Source: Prado023 sp036375875 (GTDB taxonomy: Bacteria > Actinomycetota > Actinomycetes > S36-B12 > CAIYMF01). Taken from it: a stretch of 7,001 bases of DNA. The first letter of the stretch is position 1; each line of letters opens with the position of its first letter. Positions 1-5,909 of the stretch are shown in pieces. The notes under the pieces were generated by a model. The model saw only the letters and a list, made by a program, of their open reading frames with translations, was not told the DNA's origin and ran no database searches. A program made the translations under genes and the position numbers. Location of the stretch: assembly GCA_036375875.1 (NCBI GenBank), contig DASVBK010000249.1, positions 1 through 7,001 on the forward strand. Reading direction: 5' to 3'.

Positions 1-548
1 GGGGCGAGCACCTCGCCACCGCGGGCCAGGCGGGCGACCCAGTACGGGAACCGGGCAGTGTGGTCGTAGGGGCCCACGATGAAGGTCGGGCGCACCACGA
101 GCAGCGCACCGGCGAAGCGCTGGGCCGCGACCTGCTCGCAGCCGACCTTCAGGGCGCCGTAGGTGAGCATGTCGACGGCCGGGGCGGAGCCGTCGAGCCC
201 CGCGGGGGCCACCACTGGCGCCTGCTCGTCCAGGCCGGGCCCCGCGACGTCGGCGTAGACCGAGACGGTGGAGACCAGGGCGTAGCGGCCGCCACGGTCC
301 CCCAGCGCGTCGGCGAGCAGGCTGACCTGCCGCGGGAGGTAGGCGCACGTGTCGACCGTGGCATCCCAGGTGCGCCCGGCCAGCACGCCGAGGTCCGCGT
401 CGCGGTCGGCGTGCAGGTGCTCGACCCCAGCGGCCCCCGTGCACCCCACGCCGCGGTGCAGCACCGTCACCTGGTGGCCGCGCGCGAGCACCGCTGCCAC
501 GAGGTGCCGCCCGACGAACCGCGTGCCACCGACGACCAGGATCCGCAT
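1..548 (-). CDS. NAD(P)-dependent epimerase/dehydratase-like SDR protein, N-terminal part (runs off left edge)
   Basis: Reading the minus strand from ATG at 548 gives an uninterrupted frame of 182 codons to the window edge. It begins MRILVVGGTRFVGRHLV, a classic Rossmann nucleotide-binding start (GGTRFVG at residues 7-13). An STVSVY segment at 93-98 and a YGALK motif (Y130, K134) follow, matching the Ser/Thr and YxxxK catalytic elements of extended short-chain dehydrogenases/epimerases. VRPTFIVGPYD at 152-162 is the usual substrate-side loop of this family. These enzymes act in the cytoplasm on nucleotide sugars or related NAD(P)-linked substrates; the substrate cannot be told from this half. 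The C-terminal substrate-binding part lies outside the window. No Shine-Dalgarno precedes the ATG. The weak -10-like hexamer CACGCT (556-561, minus strand) ends 7 nt before it, so translation might be leaderless. It is divergent from the small membrane protein at 694. The family call is firm, the function open. Confidence 0.9.
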   Translation of the reverse strand, partial: MRILVVGGTRFVGRHLVAAVLARGHQVTVLHRGVGCTGAAGVEHLHADRDADLGVLAGRTWDATVDTCAYLPRQVSLLADALGDRGGRYALVSTVSVYADVAGPGLDEQAPVVAPAGLDGSAPAVDMLTYGALKVGCEQVAAQRFAGALLVVRPTFIVGPYDHTARFPYWVARLARGGEVLA

Positions 549-693
549 GGGCGCCAGCGTGCCACGGCTCACGCCACGGGGGTGGGTGACGGCGGGCCCT
601 GGACGGGGGCACACTGGGTTCACGGGGGCACACCGCGTTCCGACGTGGCCGCTGGACCCACTGCCACGCGCAGCACGCCCGGAGGGAGGGCTC
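549..693. promoter_or_regulatory. Divergent intergenic region with probable promoters
   Basis: These 145 bp separate the start codons of the minus-strand epimerase-like gene and the plus-strand DUF6191 gene, so promoters for both should lie here. On the plus strand, GTGACG (586-591) and CACACT (610-615) with 18 bp between them loosely resemble -35 and -10 boxes, but both match consensus poorly. The first copy of a 19-bp tandem repeat overlaps the putative -10 and the second would cover the transcription start. A purine-rich ribosome binding site (ggagggaggg, 681-690) ends 3 nt before the ATG at 694. The region's role is inferred from its position; the exact promoter boxes are uncertain. Confidence 0.45.
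603..640. repeat. Two tandem copies of a 19-bp repeat in the divergent promoter region
   Basis: ACGGGGGCACACTGGGTTC (603-621) is followed directly by a second copy at 622-640 that differs only at unit positions 13 (T to C) and 15 (G to C), so 17 of 19 bases match. A shorter echo, CACGGGGG, occurs at 575-582. The 19-bp period is slightly less than two helical turns, so bound proteins would sit on nearly the same face of the DNA. Its place between divergent genes suggests a regulator binding site, but a chance or slippage duplication cannot be excluded. Confidence 0.75.
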
Positions 694-1020
694 ATGGGCT
701 TCCTGCTGGGGATGACGCTGCCGCTGCTGGTGATCGCCCTGTTCGCGCTCGGGATGGTCGAGCTGGCCATGGCCCGGCGCAAGCGCACCCAGCAGCCCGG
801 CGCGATCATGGCCTCGACCGGCTTCGACCTGCTGCAGCAGGCCCTCTACCCCTCGAAGCGCCACGAGCTCGAGCAGCGTGCCCACGAGGCCCTCATGGCC
901 GACCAGGCGGAGGACGGCGCGCCACCGCGCACCCGGATCGACCTCGAGCGCGGCACGGCCCACGTGGTGCCGCCGAGCAGCGGCACCAAGCCGGCGCCCG
1001 AGGCTGACGGCCGGAGCTAG
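694..1020 (+). CDS. Small membrane protein, DUF6191-like
   Basis: The product has 108 residues and starts at ATG 694, just after a strong purine-rich ribosome binding site (681-690). The frame stays open upstream to 349, but that part is antisense to the epimerase gene and is not real. Residues 2-26 form one hydrophobic helix (MGFLLGMTLPLLVIALFALG), followed by the basic stop-transfer-like MARRKR. A short cytoplasmic part contains GFDLLQQALYPSKRHELEQR (43-62) and DGAPPRTRIDLERGTA (74-89). From memory this pattern, an F-x-x-L...KRHELE core followed by DGAPP..x-DL..G, matches the actinobacterial DUF6191 family, whose function is unknown. I could not run a profile search. The topology is probably N-out/C-in, by the positive-inside rule. 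Nothing in the sequence indicates a catalytic role. A GC-rich hairpin follows the stop directly. Confidence 0.8.
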   Translation: MGFLLGMTLPLLVIALFALGMVELAMARRKRTQQPGAIMASTGFDLLQQALYPSKRHELEQRAHEALMADQAEDGAPPRTRIDLERGTAHVVPPSSGTKPAPEADGRS

Positions 1021-1249
1021 CTGCCCCGGCGCGCCCACGCCGGTCGACCGCCGCCCTGCGGTCCCCGCGTGGCGGATCCGCGCAGGACGAGGGCCATTCG
1101 ACGGACCGGTCGGGGGCGGCTGGGCAGGACGCACGGCGCTGGGACCTCCTGCCCTTGTGGCCGGCGCCCCGCGCAGGACGATGGAACCAGCGGGGCCCCC
1201 GGCTGGGCGGCCAGCGACGACGGCGGCCACCGCCGAGGAGGTGGGCGCC
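1021..1249. other. 229-bp intergenic region between two plus-strand genes
   Basis: No convincing short gene was found here. The stretch holds the possible terminator of the upstream gene, several 10-bp palindromes (1041-1050, 1072-1081), and an 11-bp direct repeat GCGCAGGACGA at 1080-1090 and 1171-1181, with a partial copy GGCAGGACGCACGG at 1123-1136. A promoter for the gene at 1250 should lie here, but no clear -35/-10 pair is visible. The gap size suggests the two flanking genes are not one tight operon. Confidence 0.4.
1026..1043 (+). terminator. GC hairpin just after the DUF6191-like gene, possible terminator
   Basis: CCGGCG (1026-1031) pairs perfectly with CGCCGG (1038-1043) across a 6-nt loop, starting 6 nt after the TAG at 1018-1020. 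No T-run follows, which is common for actinobacterial terminators but also makes chance occurrence in GC-rich DNA likely. Other short palindromes lie nearby: CGGTCGACCG at 1041-1050 and GCGGATCCGC at 1072-1081. Confidence 0.3.
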
Positions 1250-2092
1250 ATGACCATGACCGCTGCCCCTGTCCGGGGCCCGGGCCACCGGCCCCCCACC
1301 TGGGTGTGGATCCTGCTGGCCCTGTCGGTCGCCGTCGTCGCCGGGCTGGCCGTCCTCACGGTCGCCGTCGTGCGCGACCTGACCACCGGCACGCCGGCGT
1401 TCCCCTCCCTGGCGCAGTCACCGGACCCGTCGCTGCACGGCACGGTCGCCTACACCGACGGGGCGAACTGCGTGCGCATCCGCGCGGCGGCGGGCCAGCC
1501 GGACCGGCAGGTGACCTGCCTGCCGCAGGACACCGTCGCGGTGGTCGAGGCGCTGGGCAAGCAGGCGGGCACAGCCCTGGCCTGGCGCGACGACGGACGC
1601 CTCGAGGTCACGGTGCTGCGGATGCCGTGGATCGAGGGTGGTCAGGACGGCAAGAGGCCCGGGGGCGACCTCGTGGTGGCGTCCCAGCTGCTCGTCGACA
1701 CGCGGACCGGTGAGGTCGAGCAGGTTCCGGCCGCGGAGCTGCCGACGACGCCCCCGGCCGGGACCCGGCCGACGACCAGCCCGAGCGGTGACACCGTGGC
1801 TCACACCTCGGACCCGGAGTCCGGCAGGGTCACGGTGACGCTGACGTCGTCCACCGGGGCCGAACGCACCCTCCTGGCGGCTACTGGACCGCACCCCTAC
1901 AACTACGGCATGCACGCCGCGTTCTGGGCCCCCACGTTCGACTGGATCGCGGCCGACGACGGCCGCCTGCTGGTCGTCACGCCGGGCGATCCGCCGACGA
2001 CCCGGATCCTGGTCGACCTGAGCACCAGTTCCGACCCGACGATCGCGCGCTTCGCGGTCACGGGCGAGGACCTGCTCACCAGCGGCCCCTGA
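1250..2092 (+). CDS. Single-pass membrane protein with extracytoplasmic domain, function unknown
   Basis: The product has 280 residues. ATG 1250 is chosen because GAGGAGG (1235-1241) lies 8 nt upstream. The frame is open back to 878, but that part overlaps the DUF6191-like gene. A second ATG at 1256 is possible. A short basic, proline-containing N-terminus (1-16) precedes one transmembrane helix (about 17-41, WVWILLALSVAVVAGLAVL). The remainder is predicted outside the cell. It has two cysteines, C74 and C90, close enough to form a disulfide, then repeated beta-rich patches (for example AWRDDGRLEVTVL 111-123 and DWIAADDGRLLVVTPG 231-246). Between them lies a low-complexity Thr/Pro/Ser stretch (165-180, LPTTPPAGTRPTTSPS). 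The repeated 'W..DDGRL' feel recalls TolB/WD-type beta-propeller blades, but there are too few blades for a full propeller and this is only a guess. No catalytic motif was recognised. The gene converges on the ABC transporter genes with 19 bp between stops. Confidence 0.8.
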   Translation: MTMTAAPVRGPGHRPPTWVWILLALSVAVVAGLAVLTVAVVRDLTTGTPAFPSLAQSPDPSLHGTVAYTDGANCVRIRAAAGQPDRQVTCLPQDTVAVVEALGKQAGTALAWRDDGRLEVTVLRMPWIEGGQDGKRPGGDLVVASQLLVDTRTGEVEQVPAAELPTTPPAGTRPTTSPSGDTVAHTSDPESGRVTVTLTSSTGAERTLLAATGPHPYNYGMHAAFWAPTFDWIAADDGRLLVVTPGDPPTTRILVDLSTSSDPTIARFAVTGEDLLTSGP

Positions 2093-2111
2093 GGCCGGCG
2101 CCGGTCCGCGG
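2093..2111. terminator. Convergent gene junction with a palindrome, possible bidirectional terminator
   Basis: Only 19 bp separate the TGA of the plus-strand gene (2090-2092) and the TAG of the minus-strand ABC gene (2114-2112). The gap holds the perfect palindrome CCGGCGCCGG (2095-2104). CGGCC at 2083-2087 can also pair with GGCCG at 2093-2097. There is no T-run in either direction. A role in terminating both transcripts is inferred from position and is weak. Confidence 0.25.
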
Positions 2112-4115
2112 CTATGGTGCGATCGCCCCGGCGAACTGCGACTGGTACAGCCGCGCGTACGCGCCGCCGGCAGCGATGAGCTCCTGGTGGTTGCCCTTCT
2201 CGACGATGGCGCCGTCCTCCATGACGAGGATGGTGTCCGCGTCGCGGATCGTGCTCAACCGGTGGGCGATCACGAACGAGGTGCGACCCTCGCGCAGCCG
2301 GGCCATCGCCTTCTGCACGAGCAGCTCGGTCCGCGTGTCCACGGACGAGGTCGCCTCGTCGAGGATGAGGATCGCGGGGTCGCTCAGGAACGCCCGCGCG
2401 ATCGTGATCAGCTGCTTCTCGCCGGCCGACACGTTCGACCCCGAGTCGTCGAGCACCGTGTCGTACCCGTCGGGCAGCGTCCGCACGAAATGGTCCACGT
2501 ACGCCGCCCGCGCGGCCACCATGATCTGCTCCTCGGTGGCATCCGCCGCCCCGTAGGCGATGTTCTCGCGGATGGTGCCGCTGAACAGCCACGTGTCCTG
2601 CAGCACCATCCCGAACAGGTCGCGCAACCCGTCGCGGCTCATCGCCCGGGTCTCCACGCCGTCGAGCAGGATGCGCCCGGCGTCGACGTCGTAGAACCGC
2701 ATGAGCAGGTTGACCAGCGTGGTCTTGCCTGCGCCGGTGGGCCCGACGATGGCGCAGGACTCCCCCGGCTCCACCACCAGGTCGAGGTCGCGGATGAGCG
2801 GCTTCTCCGGCACGTACTGGAAGGCGACGTCCTGGAACTCCACGCGGCCGCGCACCGGCTCGGGCATCGCCGCGGGGTCGGGGTCCGGCGACTCGTCCTG
2901 CGCGTCGAGGAACTCGAACACGCGCTCGGCGGAGGCCACCCCGGACTGCATGAGGTTGACCACCGCGGCGATCTGCGTGATCGGCATCTGGAACTGCCGC
3001 GCGTACTGGATGAACGCCTGCACGTCACCGAGCGGCATGGCGCCCGAGGCCACCTGAAGGCCGCCGATGACGGAGATGAGCACGTAGTTGAGGTTCGAGA
3101 TGAACATCATCGCCGGCTGGATGATCCCGGAGACGAACTGAGCCCTGAAGCTGGCCTCGTACATGCGCTCGTTGAGCTCGTCGAACTCCGCGACCGCGCG
3201 GCCGGAGTGGCCGAACACCTTGACCAGGTCGTGGCCGGTGTACATCTGCTCGACGTGGCCGTTGAGCTGGCCGGTCCACTCCCACTGCGCCACGAACTGC
3301 TTCTGCGAGCGCTTGGCGATGAGCATCGTGACGAGGAACGACAGGGGCACCGTGAGCAGGGCGATGACCGCCAGCAGCGGCGACATCCAGAACATGATGC
3401 CCAGCACCCCGATGACCGTGAGCACCGACGTGATGAGCGTGGTGAGCACCTGCTGCAGCGTGTTGGAGACGTTGTCGATGTCGTTGGTCACGCGGGAGAG
3501 CAGGTCCCCGCGGGGGTGCTGGTCGAAGTACTGCAGCGGCAGGCGGCCGATCTTGCGGTCGACCTCGGCCCGCAGCTCGAAGATCGTGCGCTGGGTGACC
3601 CCCGCCATGATGTACGCGGCGGCCCAGCTGAGCATCGACGAGACGAGGTAGAGCACCGTCACGAGGGTGAGCAGCTGCGCCAGGGCGGTGAAGTCCACGC
3701 CCTGGCCGGGCACGACGTCCATCGCGCTGAGCATGTCGGCCTGCGCGGTCTGGCCCGAGGCCCGCAGCTCGTCGACGATCACCTGCAGCGGCACCCCGGC
3801 GGGCAGCTGGGAGCCGATGTAGCCGTCGAAGACCATGGTGGTCGCGTTGCCCAGGAGCTTGGGGCCGAGCACCGCGAGGAACACCGAGCCGATACTCATC
3901 ATCACGACGACGACGATCGACAGACGGTCCGGGCGCAGCCGCGCGCCGAGCCGGCGAACCGTGCCGCGGAAGTCCGCGGACTTCTGGGTGGGCACCATGA
4001 GCCCGCCCATCGGTCCACCACCGCCCGGGCCACCCGGCCCACCGGGGCGACCCGGTCCGCCGGGCCCTCCGGGACCGCCCGGCCGCCCGCCGGCCATCGC
4101 CGCGCCGGCGCTCAT
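2112..4115 (-). CDS. ABC exporter half-transporter B: catalytically complete subunit with Gly/Pro-rich N-terminus
   Basis: The product has 667 residues. ATG 4115 is chosen because GGAGGAGG (4127-4120) precedes it and because it forms an ATGA overlap with the upstream ABC gene; the open frame reaching 4958 is a shadow. Residues 9-38 are a Gly/Pro-rich leader. A six-helix exporter domain follows (helices near 65-88, 145-171, 222-243, 247-265, 327-350, 362-390), with a long extracellular loop of about 55 residues between helices 1 and 2. The ATPase domain is complete: Walker A GPTGAGKT (458-465), Q-loop Q506, Walker B ILILDE with catalytic E587, D-loop SSVD (590-593), H-loop H618. The signature is NVSAGEKQ (561-568), deviating from LSGGQ. 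Paired with the upstream gene it supplies the hydrolytic Walker motifs of the working ATP site. It resembles the actinobacterial family that includes Mycobacterium tuberculosis Rv1272c (from memory). The substrate is unknown; the 'multidrug' label often given to this family is not shown by sequence. Confidence 0.95.
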   Translation of the reverse strand: MSAGAAMAGGRPGGPGGPGGPGRPGGPGGPGGGGPMGGLMVPTQKSADFRGTVRRLGARLRPDRLSIVVVVMMSIGSVFLAVLGPKLLGNATTMVFDGYIGSQLPAGVPLQVIVDELRASGQTAQADMLSAMDVVPGQGVDFTALAQLLTLVTVLYLVSSMLSWAAAYIMAGVTQRTIFELRAEVDRKIGRLPLQYFDQHPRGDLLSRVTNDIDNVSNTLQQVLTTLITSVLTVIGVLGIMFWMSPLLAVIALLTVPLSFLVTMLIAKRSQKQFVAQWEWTGQLNGHVEQMYTGHDLVKVFGHSGRAVAEFDELNERMYEASFRAQFVSGIIQPAMMFISNLNYVLISVIGGLQVASGAMPLGDVQAFIQYARQFQMPITQIAAVVNLMQSGVASAERVFEFLDAQDESPDPDPAAMPEPVRGRVEFQDVAFQYVPEKPLIRDLDLVVEPGESCAIVGPTGAGKTTLVNLLMRFYDVDAGRILLDGVETRAMSRDGLRDLFGMVLQDTWLFSGTIRENIAYGAADATEEQIMVAARAAYVDHFVRTLPDGYDTVLDDSGSNVSAGEKQLITIARAFLSDPAILILDEATSSVDTRTELLVQKAMARLREGRTSFVIAHRLSTIRDADTILVMEDGAIVEKGNHQELIAAGGAYARLYQSQFAGAIAP
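4002..4091 (-). repeat. Gly/Pro-rich low-complexity leader coded inside ABC subunit B
   Basis: Codons 9-38 of the half-transporter encode repeated GGP/PGG triplets (RPGGPGGPGGPGRPGGPGGP and on to GGGGPMGG). The DNA is correspondingly repetitive (ccgggccctccgggaccgcc-type units). It precedes the first membrane helix and an amphipathic-looking QKSADFRGTVRRLGARLRP segment, so it should be a flexible cytoplasmic tail. Such codon-level repeats can vary in number by slippage. Confidence 0.85.
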
Positions 4116-5845
4116 GCCGCCTCCTCCGCGGAGAGCTGCGACAGCACGATCTCGGCGTAGGTCGGGCAGTCGGCCATGAGCGCCTCGTGCGTCCCGACCC
4201 CGACGAGCTGGCCCTCGTCGAGCACGAGGATCTGATCGGCATGGCGGATCGTGGCGACCCGCTGGGCGACCACGATCACGCACGACTCCCGGGTCGGTCC
4301 CCGCAGGGCCGCGCGCAGCCGGGCGTCGGTGGCGTAGTCGAGGGCGGAGAAGGAGTCGTCGAAGATGTAGACCGCCGGCTGGCGCACGAGCGCCCGGGCG
4401 ATCGCCAGGCGCTGGCGCTGGCCGCCCGAGACGTTCGCGCCGCCCTGCTCGATCGGCGCCTCGAGGCCCTCCGGCAGGGCACGCACGAAGTCCGCCCCCT
4501 GGGCGATCTCCAGCGCTCGCCAGAGCTCGTCGTCGCTCGCGTCCGACGCCCCGAACCGCAGGTTGTCCGCGATCGTGCCGGAGAACAGGAACGCCTTCTG
4601 CGGCACCAGGCCGATCGAGGCCCACAGGGCGTCGCGCGCCCGGTCGCGCACGTCGACGCCGTCGACGAGCACCGCGCCCCCGGTCACGTCGTACAGCCGA
4701 GGCACCAGGTTGATCAGGGTGGACTTGCCCGAGCCGGTCGACCCGATGATCGCGGTGGTCTGGCCAGGCCGGGCCACGAACGAGATGCCGGCGAGCACCG
4801 GGTCCGCCGCACCGGGGTAGCGGAACTCGACGTCGCGGAACTCGACGGTGCCCCGCCGCGCGGCCTGGGCGGGCTCGGCGACGGCGGGGTCGTGGATGGC
4901 CGGCTCCACGGCGAGCACCTCGTTGATGCGCTCGGACGAGGCTGCGGCCCGCGGCCACATCACCAGCACCATCGTGGCCATCATGACGCTCATGAGCACC
5001 TGCATGAGGTAGGCCAGGAACGCCATGAGGTTGCCCACCGGCATCTCCCCGGAGGCGACACGGTGCCCGCCGAACCAGACGACGGCGACGCTGGAGAGGT
5101 TCATGACCAGCATGAGCGCCGGCATGAGCAGCGCGAAGATCCGGTTGACCTTCAGGGTCGTCGCCGTGAGGTCGTCGTTGGCGCCGGCGAACCGGGCCTC
5201 CTCGTGCTCGGTGCGCACGAACGCCCTGATGACCCGGATGCCGGTGAGGTTCTCCCGCAGGATCAGGTTGATCCGGTCGATCTTGACCTGCATCGCCCGG
5301 AACAGCGGCACGGCGCGCACCATGATCGAACCGATGAGCACGATCATCACCGGCACGATGACGAGCAGCAGCAGTGACAGCGGGCCGTCCTGCCGGATCG
5401 CCATGAAGAACGCGCCGACCGCCATGAGCGGCGCGGTGATCATGATCGTGAGCGCCACCTGCGCGAACATCTGCACCTGCTGCACGTCGTTGGTGTTGCG
5501 CGTGATCAACGAGGGCGCGCCAAGGGTGTTCATCTCGCGCAGCGAGAACGTCTGCACGGTCGTGAAGAGCCGCGAGCGGATGTCGCGACCGACCGACATC
5601 GCGGTGCGGGAGGCGTAGTAGACCCCGGCGATGGACGCCGCGGCCACGACCAGCGAGACGAGCAGCATCCAGCCGCCCACGCGGATGATGTAGCCCGTGT
5701 CGCCCTTGGCGACCCCGTTGTTGATGATGTCGGCATTGAGCTCGGGCAGGTAGAGGCTGCCCAGCACCTGCACGACGAGCAGGGCGACGACGATCGCCAG
5801 GGCGCGGCGGTACGGGGCGAGATGGGTGCGCAGCAGGCCGATCAC
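4112..5845 (-). CDS. ABC exporter half-transporter A: degenerate-site subunit of a heterodimer
   Basis: The product has 577 residues, the usual length for this family. The start is GTG 5845, giving (M)IGLLRTHLAPYRRALAIVV just before helix 1, as in homologues. The frame is open further upstream to 6130, but that stretch is antisense-type shadow of the DUF2804 gene. Six membrane helices lie near 15-35, 52-76, 130-150, 156-178, 234-260 and 272-297. In the ATPase domain, Walker A is GSTGSGKS (368-375), Q-loop Q416, and the signature a perfect NVSGGQRQ (471-478). Walker B reads YIFDDS, so Asp 497 replaces the catalytic Glu. The H-loop reads AQR, with Gln 528 replacing His. These two changes are those known from the degenerate subunit of heterodimeric exporters such as TM287/TM288. 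This subunit should bind but not efficiently hydrolyse ATP at its own Walker site, while lending its signature to subunit B. It resembles M. tuberculosis Rv1273c (from memory). The substrate is unknown. Confidence 0.95.
   Translation of the reverse strand: MIGLLRTHLAPYRRALAIVVALLVVQVLGSLYLPELNADIINNGVAKGDTGYIIRVGGWMLLVSLVVAAASIAGVYYASRTAMSVGRDIRSRLFTTVQTFSLREMNTLGAPSLITRNTNDVQQVQMFAQVALTIMITAPLMAVGAFFMAIRQDGPLSLLLLVIVPVMIVLIGSIMVRAVPLFRAMQVKIDRINLILRENLTGIRVIRAFVRTEHEEARFAGANDDLTATTLKVNRIFALLMPALMLVMNLSSVAVVWFGGHRVASGEMPVGNLMAFLAYLMQVLMSVMMATMVLVMWPRAAASSERINEVLAVEPAIHDPAVAEPAQAARRGTVEFRDVEFRYPGAADPVLAGISFVARPGQTTAIIGSTGSGKSTLINLVPRLYDVTGGAVLVDGVDVRDRARDALWASIGLVPQKAFLFSGTIADNLRFGASDASDDELWRALEIAQGADFVRALPEGLEAPIEQGGANVSGGQRQRLAIARALVRQPAVYIFDDSFSALDYATDARLRAALRGPTRESCVIVVAQRVATIRHADQILVLDEGQLVGVGTHEALMADCPTYAEIVLSQLSAEEAA
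4120..4127 (-). promoter_or_regulatory. Ribosome binding site deciding the start of ABC subunit B
   Basis: GGAGGAGG on the minus strand lies inside the last codons of the upstream ABC gene, 4 nt before ATG 4115 (7 nt if only the first GGAGG pairs). With the ATGA stop/start overlap (4115-4112) it implies translational coupling and near-equal production of the two subunits. Confidence 0.8.
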
Positions 5846-5909
5846 GAGCGGGACCCTACGCCGGGGGGCCGCCGTCGCGCCGCACTCACGTCGCCCCGCT
5901 CGGTGGGGG
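5846..5909. other. 64-bp spacer between the DUF2804 gene and ABC subunit A
   Basis: The spacer is GC-rich, without stop-coupled overlap or an obvious terminator hairpin with a T-run. It contains the candidate -10 box next to the ABC start. The distance allows both read-through from the DUF2804 gene and an internal promoter. Confidence 0.4.
5853..5858 (-). promoter_or_regulatory. Candidate -10 box (TAGGGT) for a leaderless ABC transcript
   Basis: On the minus strand, TAGGGT matches the actinobacterial TANNNT -10 pattern and is followed by 7 nt (cccgctc) and then the GTG start at 5845. The transcription start would fall on or next to the start codon. No -35 box is evident. The alternative reading is that the AGGG in the same hexamer is a weak Shine-Dalgarno and that the gene is simply read through from the DUF2804 gene 64 bp upstream. 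Confidence 0.4.

Noticed and set aside
60..1007. Plus-strand 315-codon frame across the epimerase gene and the intergenic region
   Set aside because: It runs antisense to a clear Rossmann/SDR gene and then out of frame through the DUF6191-like gene. The composition is shadow-like.
1155..1183. TTGTGG ... ACGATG as a promoter for the gene at 1250
   Set aside because: The -35 match is partial and the -10 lacks the key T/A positions, so it is too weak to list.
878..1249. N-terminal extension of the 280-aa membrane protein
   Set aside because: It overlaps the DUF6191-like gene in another frame, is Arg/Pro-rich without motifs, and the good ribosome binding site lies at 1235-1241.
1903..2592. Minus-strand frame of 229 codons spanning the convergent junction
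   Set aside because: It overlaps the ends of two well-supported genes in other frames and has Arg/Gly/Ala shadow composition.
2187..4160. Long plus-strand open frame (657 codons) antisense to ABC subunit B
   Set aside because: Its product is a His/Asp/Arg/Glu-rich low-complexity string typical of the antisense of GC-rich genes, and the opposite strand encodes a textbook ABC protein.
4116..4958. Apparent 281-residue N-terminal extension of ABC subunit B (a single 948-aa frame)
   Set aside because: The extension is Arg/Gly-rich frameshifted reading of subunit A. The true start has a GGAGGAGG site and an ATGA overlap at 4115.
4187..5377. Plus-strand open frame (396 codons) antisense to ABC subunit A
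   Set aside because: It has the same His/Asp-rich shadow composition and no recognisable domain, while the other strand codes for all ABC motifs.
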